Shown here piece after piece: positions 33,180 through 42,014 of a stretch of DNA of 64,000 nucleotides. The stretch is from Mycolicibacterium tusciae (GTDB lineage Bacteria > Actinomycetota > Actinomycetes > Mycobacteriales > Mycobacteriaceae): assembly GCF_002086795.1 (NCBI RefSeq), contig NZ_MVIM01000017.1, positions 51,144 to 115,143 on the forward strand, in the 5' to 3' direction. Made by a program: the position numbers and the translations under genes. Position 1 is the first letter of the stretch. The number at the start of each line of letters is the position of its first letter. The notes under the pieces were generated by a model that was not told the origin of the DNA, made no database searches, and was given only the letters and a program-made list of their open reading frames with translations.

Positions 33180-34227
33180 CGACCAGCACACCGCCCGGCT
33201 CGATTCCGACGGTGACGGGATCGCCAGGGGTCAGCGCCCTGGCCGCCGCGCCCGATATCTGGGCGTTGATCACCGAACCGTCCGGCATCGCGACGTAGAC
33301 GCGCGAGATCGGTCCCAGGAACGCGATCGAGCTGACCTTGGGCGTTCCAGCACCGCCGGCCGGCCCGGCGGTGACGGTGACAGCCTCCGGGCGCACCATC
33401 GCCAGCCCGGTGCCCGACGTGATCGAGCCGGGCAGCGTCGGCACCGCGGTGCCGAGCAGCTGCGCGCGGCCACCCGAAACCTGCACGGGCACTTTGTTGT
33501 TCAACCCCACGAACTCCGCGACAAACGGTGTCGCCGGGGTGGCGTACAGGTCGGCGGGCGTGGCCAGCTGTTCGAGCCTGCCCTGATTCATGACACCCAC
33601 CCGGTCGGCGACGGCGAGCGCCTCCTCCTGATCGTGGGTGACGAACAGCGTCGTGATGCCGACCTCGAGTTGCACCCGACGTATCTCGTCACGCAACTGC
33701 GCGCGGACCTTGGCGTCCAGCGCCGAAAGCGGCTCGTCGAGCAGCAGTACCCGCGGCTGGATCGCCAGCGCACGCGCCAGCGCGACCCGTTGCTGCTGCC
33801 CGCCCGACAACTCGTGCGCGTACTTTGCCTTGTGCGCACCCAAACCGACCAGGTCGAGCATATCGACGGCCCGAGATATCCTCTCGAGCTTGCCTTTTCC
33901 GCGCATCTTCAACCCGAATGCGACGTTGTCGAGCACGGTCAGATGCGGGAAGAGGCTGTACGCCTGGAACACCATGCCCATGTCACGCTTGTTGGCAGGG
34001 ACGCGGCTGACATCGCGACCGCCGACGGACACCGTGCCCGACGTGGCGTCGTCGAGGCCCGCGAGGATGCGCAGCGCGGTGGTCTTGCCGCAGCCCGACG
34101 GACCAAGCAGCGCAACAAGTTCGGATGGTTCGATGTGCAGCGTCAGCCCGTCGAGGGCCTTGACGTCGCCGTACAACCGTGTCAGGCCGGCCACATCGAC
34201 GGCCGTACCCTGCGTTTTCGCGTTCAT
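33166..34227 (-). CDS. ABC importer ATPase (PotA/FbpC type)
   Basis: The 353-residue ATPase has Walker A GPSGCGKTTALRILAGL, Q-loop VFQAYSLFPHLTVLDN, signature LSGGQQQRVALARALA, Walker B RVLLLDEPLSALD, the switch His in LFVTHDQEEALAVADR, and a C-terminal TOBE-like domain. This is the layout of polyamine, iron(III) and phosphonate importers. It is the last of four genes (binding protein, two permeases, ATPase) and overlaps the second permease by 4 bp. Confidence 0.93.
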   Translation of the reverse strand: MNAKTQGTAVDVAGLTRLYGDVKALDGLTLHIEPSELVALLGPSGCGKTTALRILAGLDDATSGTVSVGGRDVSRVPANKRDMGMVFQAYSLFPHLTVLDNVAFGLKMRGKGKLERISRAVDMLDLVGLGAHKAKYAHELSGGQQQRVALARALAIQPRVLLLDEPLSALDAKVRAQLRDEIRRVQLEVGITTLFVTHDQEEALAVADRVGVMNQGRLEQLATPADLYATPATPFVAEFVGLNNKVPVQVSGGRAQLLGTAVPTLPGSITSGTGLAMVRPEAVTVTAGPAGGAGTPKVSSIAFLGPISRVYVAMPDGSVINAQISGAAARALTPGDPVTVGIEPGGVLVVRRP

Positions 34228-35006
34228 GCGGTCACTCCTTGGACTCGTCTGCGCCCGCGTGTCACCAGCGACAGGACAAGCAGCAGCACGAAGCCGAACA
34301 CCAACACCGCCAGCGAGGCGGCCACCGACGTCGGACCGTCCGTCTTACCGATCCCGACGATCTGCACCTGCAGCGTCTCGAACCCGGAGAGCGACGCGAT
34401 CGTGTATTCGCCGAGCACCACCGCGATCGATATGAAGGCGGCAGAAAGAATCCCGGACCAGATGTTGGGCACCACGATCCGCAGCATCGTCGTCCCCCAT
34501 CCCGCGCCCAGCGACCGTGCCGCTTCAGTGAGGGTCTGCAGGTCGATCGACGACAAGGCCGCATCGAGCGCGCGGTAGGCGAACGGCAGCACCAGCACCA
34601 CGTAGACGAACGTCAGCGTCAGCGGGGATTCACCAAAGAAGTACGCCACCCACAGGTACACATTGCGTAGCCCGACCACGATCACCAACGCGGGGATCGT
34701 CAGCGGCAGCAGGCACAAAAACTCCACTGCGCCCCTGGCCCACGGCGAGCGCAGTCGGACCCAGATCATCGTCGGGACCAGGACCACCAGCGTCGCAACG
34801 ACTGTGAACACGGCAAGCAGCAGTGAGACCACGATCGCCTGATACAGCGCGTCGTCGGTGACGAGGCTCGTCCAGGCCTGCCATGTGCGGCCGTCATCGA
34901 CGAGTCGGCGGGTGGAGAAATCCGCCATGGCGTACAGCGGAAACAGGAAGAACAGGCCGAACAACACCCAGAGCCCGGCGCGGGCTGGACGTTTCATCGC
35001 AGCCAC
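34224..35006 (-). CDS. ABC importer permease 2
   Basis: The 260-residue membrane protein has about six hydrophobic segments and the BPD_transp_1 EAA-type loop EAARSLGAGWGTTMLRIVVPN, which contacts the ATPase. It overlaps the first permease by 13 bp and the ATPase by 4 bp. It is the PotC-like half of the channel. Confidence 0.92.
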   Translation of the reverse strand: MAAMKRPARAGLWVLFGLFFLFPLYAMADFSTRRLVDDGRTWQAWTSLVTDDALYQAIVVSLLLAVFTVVATLVVLVPTMIWVRLRSPWARGAVEFLCLLPLTIPALVIVVGLRNVYLWVAYFFGESPLTLTFVYVVLVLPFAYRALDAALSSIDLQTLTEAARSLGAGWGTTMLRIVVPNIWSGILSAAFISIAVVLGEYTIASLSGFETLQVQIVGIGKTDGPTSVAASLAVLVFGFVLLLVLSLVTRGRRRVQGVTA

Positions 35007-35857
35007 CGCGCCGTGCGCCGCACCAGGACGTTGTAGGCCGCCATCACCACCGCGACGACGACGATCATCTCGAGCGCGAGCGCGTAGGCGAACCCGGACT
35101 GACCGAGCACCACCTCACTGACCAACGCGGACCGAATGAGCAGGGGCACGATCGGGCTGCCCTGGCTCACCAACGCGGCTGCGGTCGCGTAGGCGGCAAA
35201 GGCGTTGGCGAACAACAACAATGCCGATCCGAGGAAAGCCGGCGTCAGCAGTGGTACGGCCACCTCACGGAAGTACTGCCACTTCGACGCGCCGAGACTG
35301 ACGGCGGCTTCGCGCCATTGCTCGCGGATGCCTTCGAGTGCGGGCAGGAAGACGATCACCATCAGCGGGATCTGGAAGTACGTGTACACGAGTATCAGCC
35401 CGGCCAGGCCGTAGAGCCATCCCGAACCGGACAGATTCCAGCCGAAGACCTCCTGCACCCACACTGTCAGCACGCCGTTGATGCCGATCGTCGCCAGGAA
35501 CGCGAAAGCCAGTGCCACACCCCCGAACTGAGCCAGCACGCTGCACAACGAGATCACCGCCCTGCGCACCATCGACGTGGGCGGGCTGCTCACGATCAGC
35601 CACGCCAGCACCGCTCCGAGCACCGCGCCGATGATCGCCGTGCTGGCCGACAACAGCACGCTGGACCACAGCGCCCCGAGCGCTGTCGACGAGAAGAGCG
35701 CGCCGATGCGGCTGAGGGAGAACGCGCCGTCCACGACGAACGCGTTGACGATCACCGTCACCGTCGGGATCACCAGGAACACCACGACGACCGCGAAGAA
35801 CGGCAGCAGGGGCAGGGCCTCTGTGAGTCGGTTGCGTAGTTGCGTTCCGCCCGGCAC
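34994..35857 (-). CDS. ABC importer permease 1
   Basis: The 287-residue protein has about six membrane segments and the EAA loop EAAVSLGASKWQYFREVAVP. The GTG start is 1 bp after the binding-protein stop. It is the PotB-like partner of the second permease. Confidence 0.92.
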   Translation of the reverse strand: MPGGTQLRNRLTEALPLLPFFAVVVVFLVIPTVTVIVNAFVVDGAFSLSRIGALFSSTALGALWSSVLLSASTAIIGAVLGAVLAWLIVSSPPTSMVRRAVISLCSVLAQFGGVALAFAFLATIGINGVLTVWVQEVFGWNLSGSGWLYGLAGLILVYTYFQIPLMVIVFLPALEGIREQWREAAVSLGASKWQYFREVAVPLLTPAFLGSALLLFANAFAAYATAAALVSQGSPIVPLLIRSALVSEVVLGQSGFAYALALEMIVVVAVVMAAYNVLVRRTARWLR

Positions 35858-35858
35858 G

Positions 35859-36989
35859 TCAGCCGATCGCTTCAGCCCAGTTGTCGGAGAGATACGCAGT
35901 GGCCTTGTCGGTCTGCTCGGGGCTCGGCACGGTGACCGGCCCGTCGATCACCGGGATCGACGCCGCGACCGCCTGATCCAGAGAGCCGTCCGCCATCATG
36001 TTGTCCGCTCGCACCGGACGCACACCGCCTGCCGCGTAAAGGTTCTGGCCCTCGTCGCTGAAGAGGAACTCCTGCCACAGCCGCGCTGCCGCGGGATGCG
36101 GGGCGTCCTTGTTGATCGCCTGGTAGTAGTAGCCCGCGACCGCATGGTCCGGCGGAACCAGCACCTGCCACGACGGGAGCTTCTTCGTCTCGACCGCGTT
36201 GAGATAGTTCCAGTCGATGACCACCGGGGTCTGGCCGGACTCTATGGTCGCCGGGGTCGGGTCGACCGGCAAGAAGTTGCCCGCCTCGTTGAGCTTGCGG
36301 AAGAACTCCACACCCGGCGCGATGTCGTCGGCCGAACCGCCCTGCGACAGTGCGACCATCAGCACGCCGGAGAACGCGGCACCGGCCTGGGTCGGATCGC
36401 CGTTGAGTGCGACCTTGCCGTTGTATTCGGGCTTGAGCAGATCGTTGACCGAGGTGACCGGCGGCACCTTGGCGGAATCGAAACCGATCGACATGTAACC
36501 GCCGTAGTCGTTGACCCACGCCCCTTCGCGCTCCTTGTATGCCATCGGGATGTCGTCCCATACCGCCACCTTGTAGGGCGCGAACATCGCGGTATTGGCC
36601 AGCGCCACCGACTGGCCGAGGTCGAACACGTCAGGCGCGGTGCTGCGGCCCCGCTGCTGGTTCGCGGCATTGATCTCCTCCTTGCTCGACGCGTCGGGCT
36701 GTCCCGAGTTCACTTTGATCCCGTACTTGTCCTCGAACGCCTTGATGATGGCAGCGTAGTTAGCCCAAGTAGGCGGCAGCGCAATCACATTCAGCTCGCC
36801 CTCCTTCTTGGCGGCCTCGACCAGACCGTCCATGCCGCCGAAGTCCTCGGCCGACGTGGCCGCACGGGCGTTGACCCCGGATTCTGTCTGCTCCTCCGCG
36901 TTGTTCTTCTCCGGAGGTGCGCAGCCGATCAGACCGGTGAGCAGAAGGACCGATGCGGCCGCGGCCGCCGTGAGGCGTGAGAACTTCAT
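35859..36989 (-). CDS. ABC importer substrate-binding lipoprotein
   Basis: The 376-residue protein has a lipoprotein signal (LLLTGLIGCAPPEK, acylated Cys23) and a type 2 periplasmic-binding fold: LVEAAKKEGELNVIALPP, VFDLGQSVALANTAMFAPYK, SIGFDSAKVPPVTSVNDLLKPEYNGKVAL and GYYYQAINKDAPHP. The pattern fits the group that binds polyamines, iron(III) or 2-aminoethylphosphonate; I cannot choose among them. ATG 36989 with GGAAGG upstream opens on the signal, so the longer frame is rejected. It is the first gene of the operon. Confidence 0.9.
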   Translation of the reverse strand: MKFSRLTAAAAASVLLLTGLIGCAPPEKNNAEEQTESGVNARAATSAEDFGGMDGLVEAAKKEGELNVIALPPTWANYAAIIKAFEDKYGIKVNSGQPDASSKEEINAANQQRGRSTAPDVFDLGQSVALANTAMFAPYKVAVWDDIPMAYKEREGAWVNDYGGYMSIGFDSAKVPPVTSVNDLLKPEYNGKVALNGDPTQAGAAFSGVLMVALSQGGSADDIAPGVEFFRKLNEAGNFLPVDPTPATIESGQTPVVIDWNYLNAVETKKLPSWQVLVPPDHAVAGYYYQAINKDAPHPAAARLWQEFLFSDEGQNLYAAGGVRPVRADNMMADGSLDQAVAASIPVIDGPVTVPSPEQTDKATAYLSDNWAEAIG

Positions 36990-37170
36990 TGCCGAACCTT
37001 CCGATGGCGGGGAAGCGGCGCAGTGGCGCAGACATGACGGCTGTGCGACGCGGCGTGAAACGATTGCATATGCGGCGCTCGACCCTACCGTGATCACGCC
37101 AGACCGTGTGCGTGTTCACACGACTTCGGTTGCCGCACATATGCGCAGGTAACAGCGATAGCATCAGTGT

Positions 37171-37740
37171 GTGGCCGAACGCGAAGCCTCGGGGGATTTC
37201 GATTACCTGATCGGCGACCTGCCTGAAACGCCCTCGGAATCCGAGGACTCGGACGGCGACGAGACGCTGCTGGAGTCGGGTCCGGCCGACGACTACGAAC
37301 CGGCGCCGCACGACCACCCCCCGGGGGCGTTCGACGCCTTCGACGCGGACACCTGGTACTTCGAACCCGCGCCGGCGCCCTGGTACCGCGGCAGGCATGT
37401 GCTGGCCGTGTGGATCGCCGCCGGGGCCGCCGCGGCGGCGCTGGTGGTCTCGGCAGTTCTGTTGATCGTTCGCAATCCCGGCCCGGAAGTGGAGACCACG
37501 GCGCCGACCGAGGCGCCGTCGACCACGACGGCGGTGTCGACCGAACGGACGGCCAGCAGCGAGGTGCCGCCGCCACCGCCTGCGACGTCGGCCGAGCCCA
37601 TCGACCCCCCTCCGGCGCAGACGGTGCGGCCGCAGAACCCGCGGCCGCGCAGTACTCGGCCGCCCGAGATCGGGGTGACGCGCACACCGGTGACGCGGTC
37701 ACCCATCAGCGTCGCGCCCCAGCCGCGCGGACCACGCTGA
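37171..37740 (+). CDS. Bitopic membrane protein, acidic/Pro-Thr-rich, unknown
   Basis: The 189-residue protein has an acidic N-terminal half (ESEDSDGDETLLE, DAFDADTW), one membrane segment (HVLAVWIAAGAAAAALVVSAVLLIV, about 84-108) and a Pro/Thr-rich extracytoplasmic tail ending in repeated RTPVTRSP-like units. No enzyme motif is visible. TAGCAT (37159-37164) ends 6 nt before the GTG, supporting this start and a leaderless transcript. It is divergent from the ABC operon; the 181-bp gap between them has two CATATGCG repeats and a GTGTG/CACAC inverted repeat. Confidence 0.75.
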   Translation: MAEREASGDFDYLIGDLPETPSESEDSDGDETLLESGPADDYEPAPHDHPPGAFDAFDADTWYFEPAPAPWYRGRHVLAVWIAAGAAAAALVVSAVLLIVRNPGPEVETTAPTEAPSTTTAVSTERTASSEVPPPPPATSAEPIDPPPAQTVRPQNPRPRSTRPPEIGVTRTPVTRSPISVAPQPRGPR

Positions 37741-37834
37741 CAGCGGTACCACTCAGCGCTGATGCCCGCGGTGATGGAACACGATGCCCGGAACTCCGTA
37801 CCCGAAGAACGGGTCGTGCTCTGCGTCACACCCG

Positions 37835-38071
37835 TCACACGGCGAATCCGCACATCGCGCCTTCGACCACGTGAGTGTGCAGTTCCGCGTTCACCAGCGG
37901 GTCGAACTGCGCCTCGCCGATCAGTTGCGCGAAGACTCTCCCGCTACCGCCGCCGTAGAAGTGGCCCAGCCCGCGGACCACGCATTGGAAATCCTCGCGC
38001 GCGGACCCCGTATCCGGATCGGGCGCCTCGGCCATCATCTCGGTCAGGAACGCCGCGGTGCCGGAACTCAC
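37835..38071 (-). pseudogene. TetR C-terminal domain remnant
   Basis: The 78 residues resemble the ligand-binding domain of TetR regulators (AEAPDPDTGSARED, VVRGLGHFYGGGSGRVFAQL, IGEAQFDPLVNAEL). No helix-turn-helix precedes it: only 29 bp separate it from the azoreductase stop. It ends soon after HTHVVEG, where family members continue. I read it as the residue of a deleted regulator. The rest of 37741-38100 holds no complete gene; a minus-strand frame there reads CDGCDAEHDPFFGYGVPGIV up to a stop at 37760, has a CxxC, and has no start codon I can find. Confidence 0.55.
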
Positions 38072-38100
38072 GCCTTCAACTATCGACCACCAACTGGGCC

Positions 38101-38697
38101 TCAGGCAGCGTTCTCACCGACTTCCCACAGCGCATCAATCGTCTCCATAGCCTGGTTCAGGCTCGCGGCCGCAAGCGGTTTGAGCTCAGCCATCGCGGGA
38201 TTGACATCCGCCATCGTCAGTTCGGCGACGATGAAGCGAGGCGACAAGCCCGTCATCGACACCGCATGGGGCAACCAAGATTCAGCGTGATCCCAACCCT
38301 CCCGGGGTGTGCCCGGACCGTAGCCGCCGCCGCGACTTTCGAGCACGACGAACTCGGTATCGCCGAGCAGACCCGCCCCCGTTTCGGCGTCGATCGACAG
38401 CCCGGGCGCGACGATGTGGTCCACCCACGCCTTGACCGTGCTCGGCGGGCCGAAGTTGTACAGCGGAAGTCCGAGCACCACCGTGTCGGCGCGCTTGATC
38501 TCGCCGATGAGTTCGGTGGTCAACGCCGGCGACGTCGCGTCACCGAAGTGCGGAATCGAATCCCTCGCCAGGTCGCGATACACGACAGAGCCCTCCGGGT
38601 GGGCGTCGCGCCACCGCTGGACGGCACGGGCGGTGAGACGGCGGCTGACGGATTGATCGCCCTGGACCGACGAGTCGATGTGCAGCAACTGGTTCAT
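38101..38697 (-). CDS. azoR: FMN-dependent NADH-azoreductase
   Basis: The 198-residue flavodoxin-fold enzyme reduces azo dyes and quinones. Seen: LLHIDSSVQGDQSVSRRLT (phosphate-binding loop for FMN), VLGLPLYNFGPPSTVKAWVDHI (PMYNF-like flavin loop) and LESRGGGYGPG. GGAGG 5 nt upstream supports the ATG at 38697 rather than 15 bp earlier. It is divergent from a MarR gene, with an inverted repeat between them, a frequent arrangement for quinone/electrophile-responsive repression. Confidence 0.93.
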   Translation of the reverse strand: MNQLLHIDSSVQGDQSVSRRLTARAVQRWRDAHPEGSVVYRDLARDSIPHFGDATSPALTTELIGEIKRADTVVLGLPLYNFGPPSTVKAWVDHIVAPGLSIDAETGAGLLGDTEFVVLESRGGGYGPGTPREGWDHAESWLPHAVSMTGLSPRFIVAELTMADVNPAMAELKPLAAASLNQAMETIDALWEVGENAA

Positions 38698-38710
38698 CAA
38701 TTCCTCCATC

Positions 38711-38741
38711 ATAGATAGTTAGTGGATAACAAGCTATCTAT
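38711..38741. promoter_or_regulatory. Inverted repeat between azoreductase and marR genes
   Basis: ATAGATAG (38711-38718) and CTATCTAT (38734-38741) are perfect 8-bp arms with a 15-bp spacer. They lie 14-44 bp upstream of the azoreductase start and 40-70 bp upstream of the MarR start. A separate 10-bp palindrome ATATGCATAT lies at 38754-38763, nearer marR. Both are probable MarR operators. Confidence 0.6.
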
Positions 38742-38780
38742 ACCAAATAGATCATATGCATATTCCCGTAGGCTGATGAC

Positions 38781-39239
38781 GTGCCAGAACTGTCCGCGCC
38801 GCTGCTCGTGCACCTGGCGCGGCGCATGCAGACCGAGGCCGAAGTGGAGTTGATCGCCTTCGGTCTACGCGCGCGGCACGTCGTCGCCCTGACTCTGCTG
38901 CGTGACCTCGGTGGACAGAATCAGTCCGACCTGACCGCGATGCTCGGAATCGACGCGACGAACGTGGTGGGCCTGCTTAACGAACTCGAGTCCGGCGGCC
39001 TCATCGAGCGCAGGCGCTCCACCGCAGACCGCCGGCGGCACACCGTGATGCTGACCGCGGCGGGCACACGCAAGCTCACCGAGATCGAGAAGGTGCTCTC
39101 TGTCGTCGAACAACGGGTACTCGCCCCGCTGAGCGATTCGGAGCAGCACGATCTGTACGCGCTTCTCGCACGGGCGACCGCGAGCAGCTGCGCTGAGGTG
39201 CTTCCGACCACGCAGGCATGCATCGAGGGTTCGGAATAG
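38781..39239 (+). CDS. MarR family regulator
   Basis: The 152-residue winged-helix protein contains QNQSDLTAMLGIDATNVVGLLNELESGGLIERRRSTADRR, the MarR recognition helix and wing (DRRRHTVMLTAAG). TAGGCT (38769-38774) ends 6 nt before the GTG start. It is divergent from the azoreductase and probably represses both through the inverted repeats between them. The PPOX gene begins 10 bp after its stop. Confidence 0.92.
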   Translation: MPELSAPLLVHLARRMQTEAEVELIAFGLRARHVVALTLLRDLGGQNQSDLTAMLGIDATNVVGLLNELESGGLIERRRSTADRRRHTVMLTAAGTRKLTEIEKVLSVVEQRVLAPLSDSEQHDLYALLARATASSCAEVLPTTQACIEGSE

Positions 39240-39249
39240 TCTGAATGCC

Positions 39250-39669
39250 ATGGCCCAAATCGACGCTGCGGCCTTGTTCGCGCAATCGCCCGTTGCGATG
39301 CTCGCCACCGTCGGGCCCGACGGCGCGCCACACATTGTGCCCGTGGTGTTCGCGGTCAACACCGACCGCGAACAACCAGTCATCTACACCGCCGTCGACG
39401 CCAAACGTAAGTCCACCAAACGGTTGCAGCGGCTGACCAACATCGAGGCCAACCCCCGGGTGAGCGTGCTCGTCGACAACTACGACGAAGACTGGACCCA
39501 GCTATGGTGGGTGCGGGCCGACGGCGTCGCCGAGATCCACCACAGCGGTGATGAGATGGCGAGCGGCTATGCGCTGCTGCGGCGCAAATACGTTCAGTAC
39601 CAAAGGCTTGCACTCGACGGTCCCGTCGTCACGATCACCGTCGGGCGGTGGTCGGCGTGGCAGGCGTGA
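39250..39669 (+). CDS. PPOX-class F420-dependent enzyme (Rv0121c-like)
   Basis: The 139-residue split-barrel protein (FAQSPVAMLATVGPDGAPHIVPVVFAV, KSTKRLQRLTNIEANPRVSVLVDNYDEDW, YALLRRKYVQYQ) belongs to the F420-binding PPOX group. Such enzymes reduce small substrates with F420H2, and the substrate is unknown. TAGTCT (39237-39242) ends 7 nt before the ATG. I recall Rv0121c beside fusA2 in M. tuberculosis; the same pair is seen here. Confidence 0.88.
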   Translation: MAQIDAAALFAQSPVAMLATVGPDGAPHIVPVVFAVNTDREQPVIYTAVDAKRKSTKRLQRLTNIEANPRVSVLVDNYDEDWTQLWWVRADGVAEIHHSGDEMASGYALLRRKYVQYQRLALDGPVVTITVGRWSAWQA

Positions 39670-39779
39670 CCCGTCACCTCCGTCGGATGCTCTGAGGCCA
39701 CACGCCACGAGTTGTGTCATTCCCTTGTGCTCGGTGACGGTTCGGAGAATTCTGGTTCAACGAACCTGGAGGAAACGTC

Positions 39780-41999
39780 ATGGCCGACAAGACGACAACT
39801 TCCCAAGCCGGAGCTGCCCCCACCGCGGACAGTCCGGCCGCCATCCGCAACGTGGTGCTGGTGGGCCCATCGGGTGGCGGCAAGACAACACTCGTCGAGG
39901 CGTTACTGGTCGCCGCCGGAGTACTCAACAGACCGGGATCGGTCGTCGACGGGACCACCGTCTGCGATTGCGACGAGGCGGAGATCTCGCAGCAGCGCTC
40001 GGTCGGTCTCGCCCTGGCGTCACTGGAGCACGACGGCGTCAAGGTCAACCTGATCGACACACCCGGCTACGCCGACTTCGTCGGCGAACTGCGCGCCGGG
40101 CTGCGAGCCGCGGACTGCGCGCTGTTCGTCATCGCATCCAACGAGCAGATCGACGAGCCGACCAAGTCGCTGTGGCTGGAGTGCAGCCAGGTCGGGATGC
40201 CGCGGGCCGTCCTCATCACGAAACTCGACCACGCCCGCGCGAACTACGACAACGCGCTGACGGCGGCGCAGCAGGCGTTCGGCGACAAGGTGCTGCCGCT
40301 GTACCTCCCCGCCGACTCCGGCTCAATTGTCGGCACCGCCGGCGGGCCGTGCACAGGGCTCATCGGATTGCTCTCGCAGACCCACTTCGAATACGCCGAC
40401 GGCAAGCGCACCGCGTCCCACGAACCCGACACCTCCTACCGCAACGCGATCGACGAGCTGCGCGGCAGCCTGATCGAGGGAATCATCGAGGAGTCCGAGG
40501 ACGAAACGCTCATGGAGCGTTATCTCGGCGGCGAGGAGATCGATCAGTCGGTGTTGATCGACGATCTCGAGAAGGCCGTCGCGCGCGGGTCGTTCTTTCC
40601 GGTCATCCCCGTGTGCAGCACCACCGGCGTGGGCACCCACGAGTTGCTGGAGGTCATCACCAGCGGATTCCCGTCCCCGCCCGAACACCAGCTCCCCGAG
40701 GTGTTCACCCCGCAGGGCAAGTCCCGCAACAGCTTGCCATGTGATCCGGCCGGCCCCCTCCTCGCCGAGGTCGTCAAGACCACGTCGGACCCGTATCTGG
40801 GCCGCGTCAGCCTGGTGCGGGTGTTCTCCGGGACCATCTCCCCCGACGCGACCGTGCATGTGTCCGGCCACTTCTCGTCGTTCTACGGCGCCAACGGCTC
40901 CTCCCCCGGCCACGGCGACCCCCGTTGGACGGCCGGCCACGCCGACCATGACGAGGACGAGCGCATCGGCACGCTGTCATTCCCACTCGGCAAGCAACAG
41001 CGGCCCGCACCGCAGGTGGTGGCCGGTGACATCTGCGCCATCGGACGGCTGTCGCGCGCCGAGACCGGCGACACGCTGTCCGCGAAGGCGGACCCGTTGG
41101 TGCTCAAACCATGGACCATGCCAGAACCGTTGCTGCCCATGGCCATTCAACCACACGCCAAGACCGACGAGGACAAGCTTGCGGTCGGGTTGCAGCGGCT
41201 TGCGGCCGAGGATCCGACGCTGCGCATCGAACAGAACCCCGAGACACATCAGATCGTGTTGTGGACCATGGGCGAGGCGCATTCCGGTGTGGTGCTCGAC
41301 GCGCTGGCACGCCGCTACGGCGTCGCCGTCGACACCGTCGAGTTACGGGTGCCCCTGCGAGAAACGCTGGGCGGCAAGGCCAAAGGACATGGGCGGCATG
41401 TCAAGCAGTCCGGCGGCCACGGCCAGTTCGCGGTATGCGACATCGAGGTGGAGCCGCTGCCGGAAGGGTCCGGTTTCGAGTTCGTCGACAAGGTCGTCGG
41501 CGGTTCCGTTCCACGGCAGTTCATTCCGAGCGTGGAAAAGGGTGTGCGCGCTCAGATGGAGAAGGGCCTTCTCAACGGGGCGGGCTCGGGCTATCCGGTC
41601 GTCGACATCAAGGTGACGCTGTTCGACGGAAAAGCGCACAGCGTCGACTCATCCGACTTCGCGTTCCAAATGGCAGGCGGGCTCGCGCTGCGTGAGGCGG
41701 CTTCGGCGACCAAAGTGAACCTGCTCGAACCGGTCGACGAGGTCTCGGTCGTGGTGCCCGACGATTTCGTCGGCGCCGTGATGAGCGACCTGGCCGGCCG
41801 GCGCGGCCGCGTGGTGGGCACGGACAAGGTCGGCGAGGACCGCACCGTCGTGAAGGCCGAGATACCCGAGGTCGAGTTGACCCGGTACGCGATCGACCTC
41901 CGGTCCCTCGCGCACGGCGCCGGATCCTTCACGCGATCCTTTGCTCGCTACGAGCCGATGCCGGAGCAGGCGGCGGCCAAGGTGCGGGCGTCCGTATAG
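39780..41999 (+). CDS. fusA2: Elongation factor G-like protein
   Basis: The 739-residue GTPase has the five EF-G domains. G1 is VGPSGGGKTTLVEAL, G3 LIDTPGYADFVGELRAG and G4 TKLDHA, where EF-G proper has NKMD. The domain IV region GKAKGHGRHVKQSGGHGQFAV and the C-terminal EF-G fold follow. An N-terminal extension (about 20 residues, Thr/Ala-rich) precedes G1. Paralogues of this kind do not replace EF-G, and their role is unclear (possibly recycling, stress or GTP-dependent assembly). GGAGG precedes the ATG, with a GGTTC-AAC-GAACC hairpin at 39754-39766 just before it. Confidence 0.93.
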   Translation: MADKTTTSQAGAAPTADSPAAIRNVVLVGPSGGGKTTLVEALLVAAGVLNRPGSVVDGTTVCDCDEAEISQQRSVGLALASLEHDGVKVNLIDTPGYADFVGELRAGLRAADCALFVIASNEQIDEPTKSLWLECSQVGMPRAVLITKLDHARANYDNALTAAQQAFGDKVLPLYLPADSGSIVGTAGGPCTGLIGLLSQTHFEYADGKRTASHEPDTSYRNAIDELRGSLIEGIIEESEDETLMERYLGGEEIDQSVLIDDLEKAVARGSFFPVIPVCSTTGVGTHELLEVITSGFPSPPEHQLPEVFTPQGKSRNSLPCDPAGPLLAEVVKTTSDPYLGRVSLVRVFSGTISPDATVHVSGHFSSFYGANGSSPGHGDPRWTAGHADHDEDERIGTLSFPLGKQQRPAPQVVAGDICAIGRLSRAETGDTLSAKADPLVLKPWTMPEPLLPMAIQPHAKTDEDKLAVGLQRLAAEDPTLRIEQNPETHQIVLWTMGEAHSGVVLDALARRYGVAVDTVELRVPLRETLGGKAKGHGRHVKQSGGHGQFAVCDIEVEPLPEGSGFEFVDKVVGGSVPRQFIPSVEKGVRAQMEKGLLNGAGSGYPVVDIKVTLFDGKAHSVDSSDFAFQMAGGLALREAASATKVNLLEPVDEVSVVVPDDFVGAVMSDLAGRRGRVVGTDKVGEDRTVVKAEIPEVELTRYAIDLRSLAHGAGSFTRSFARYEPMPEQAAAKVRASV

Positions 42000-42014
42000 C
42001 AGGACAGGACAAGC

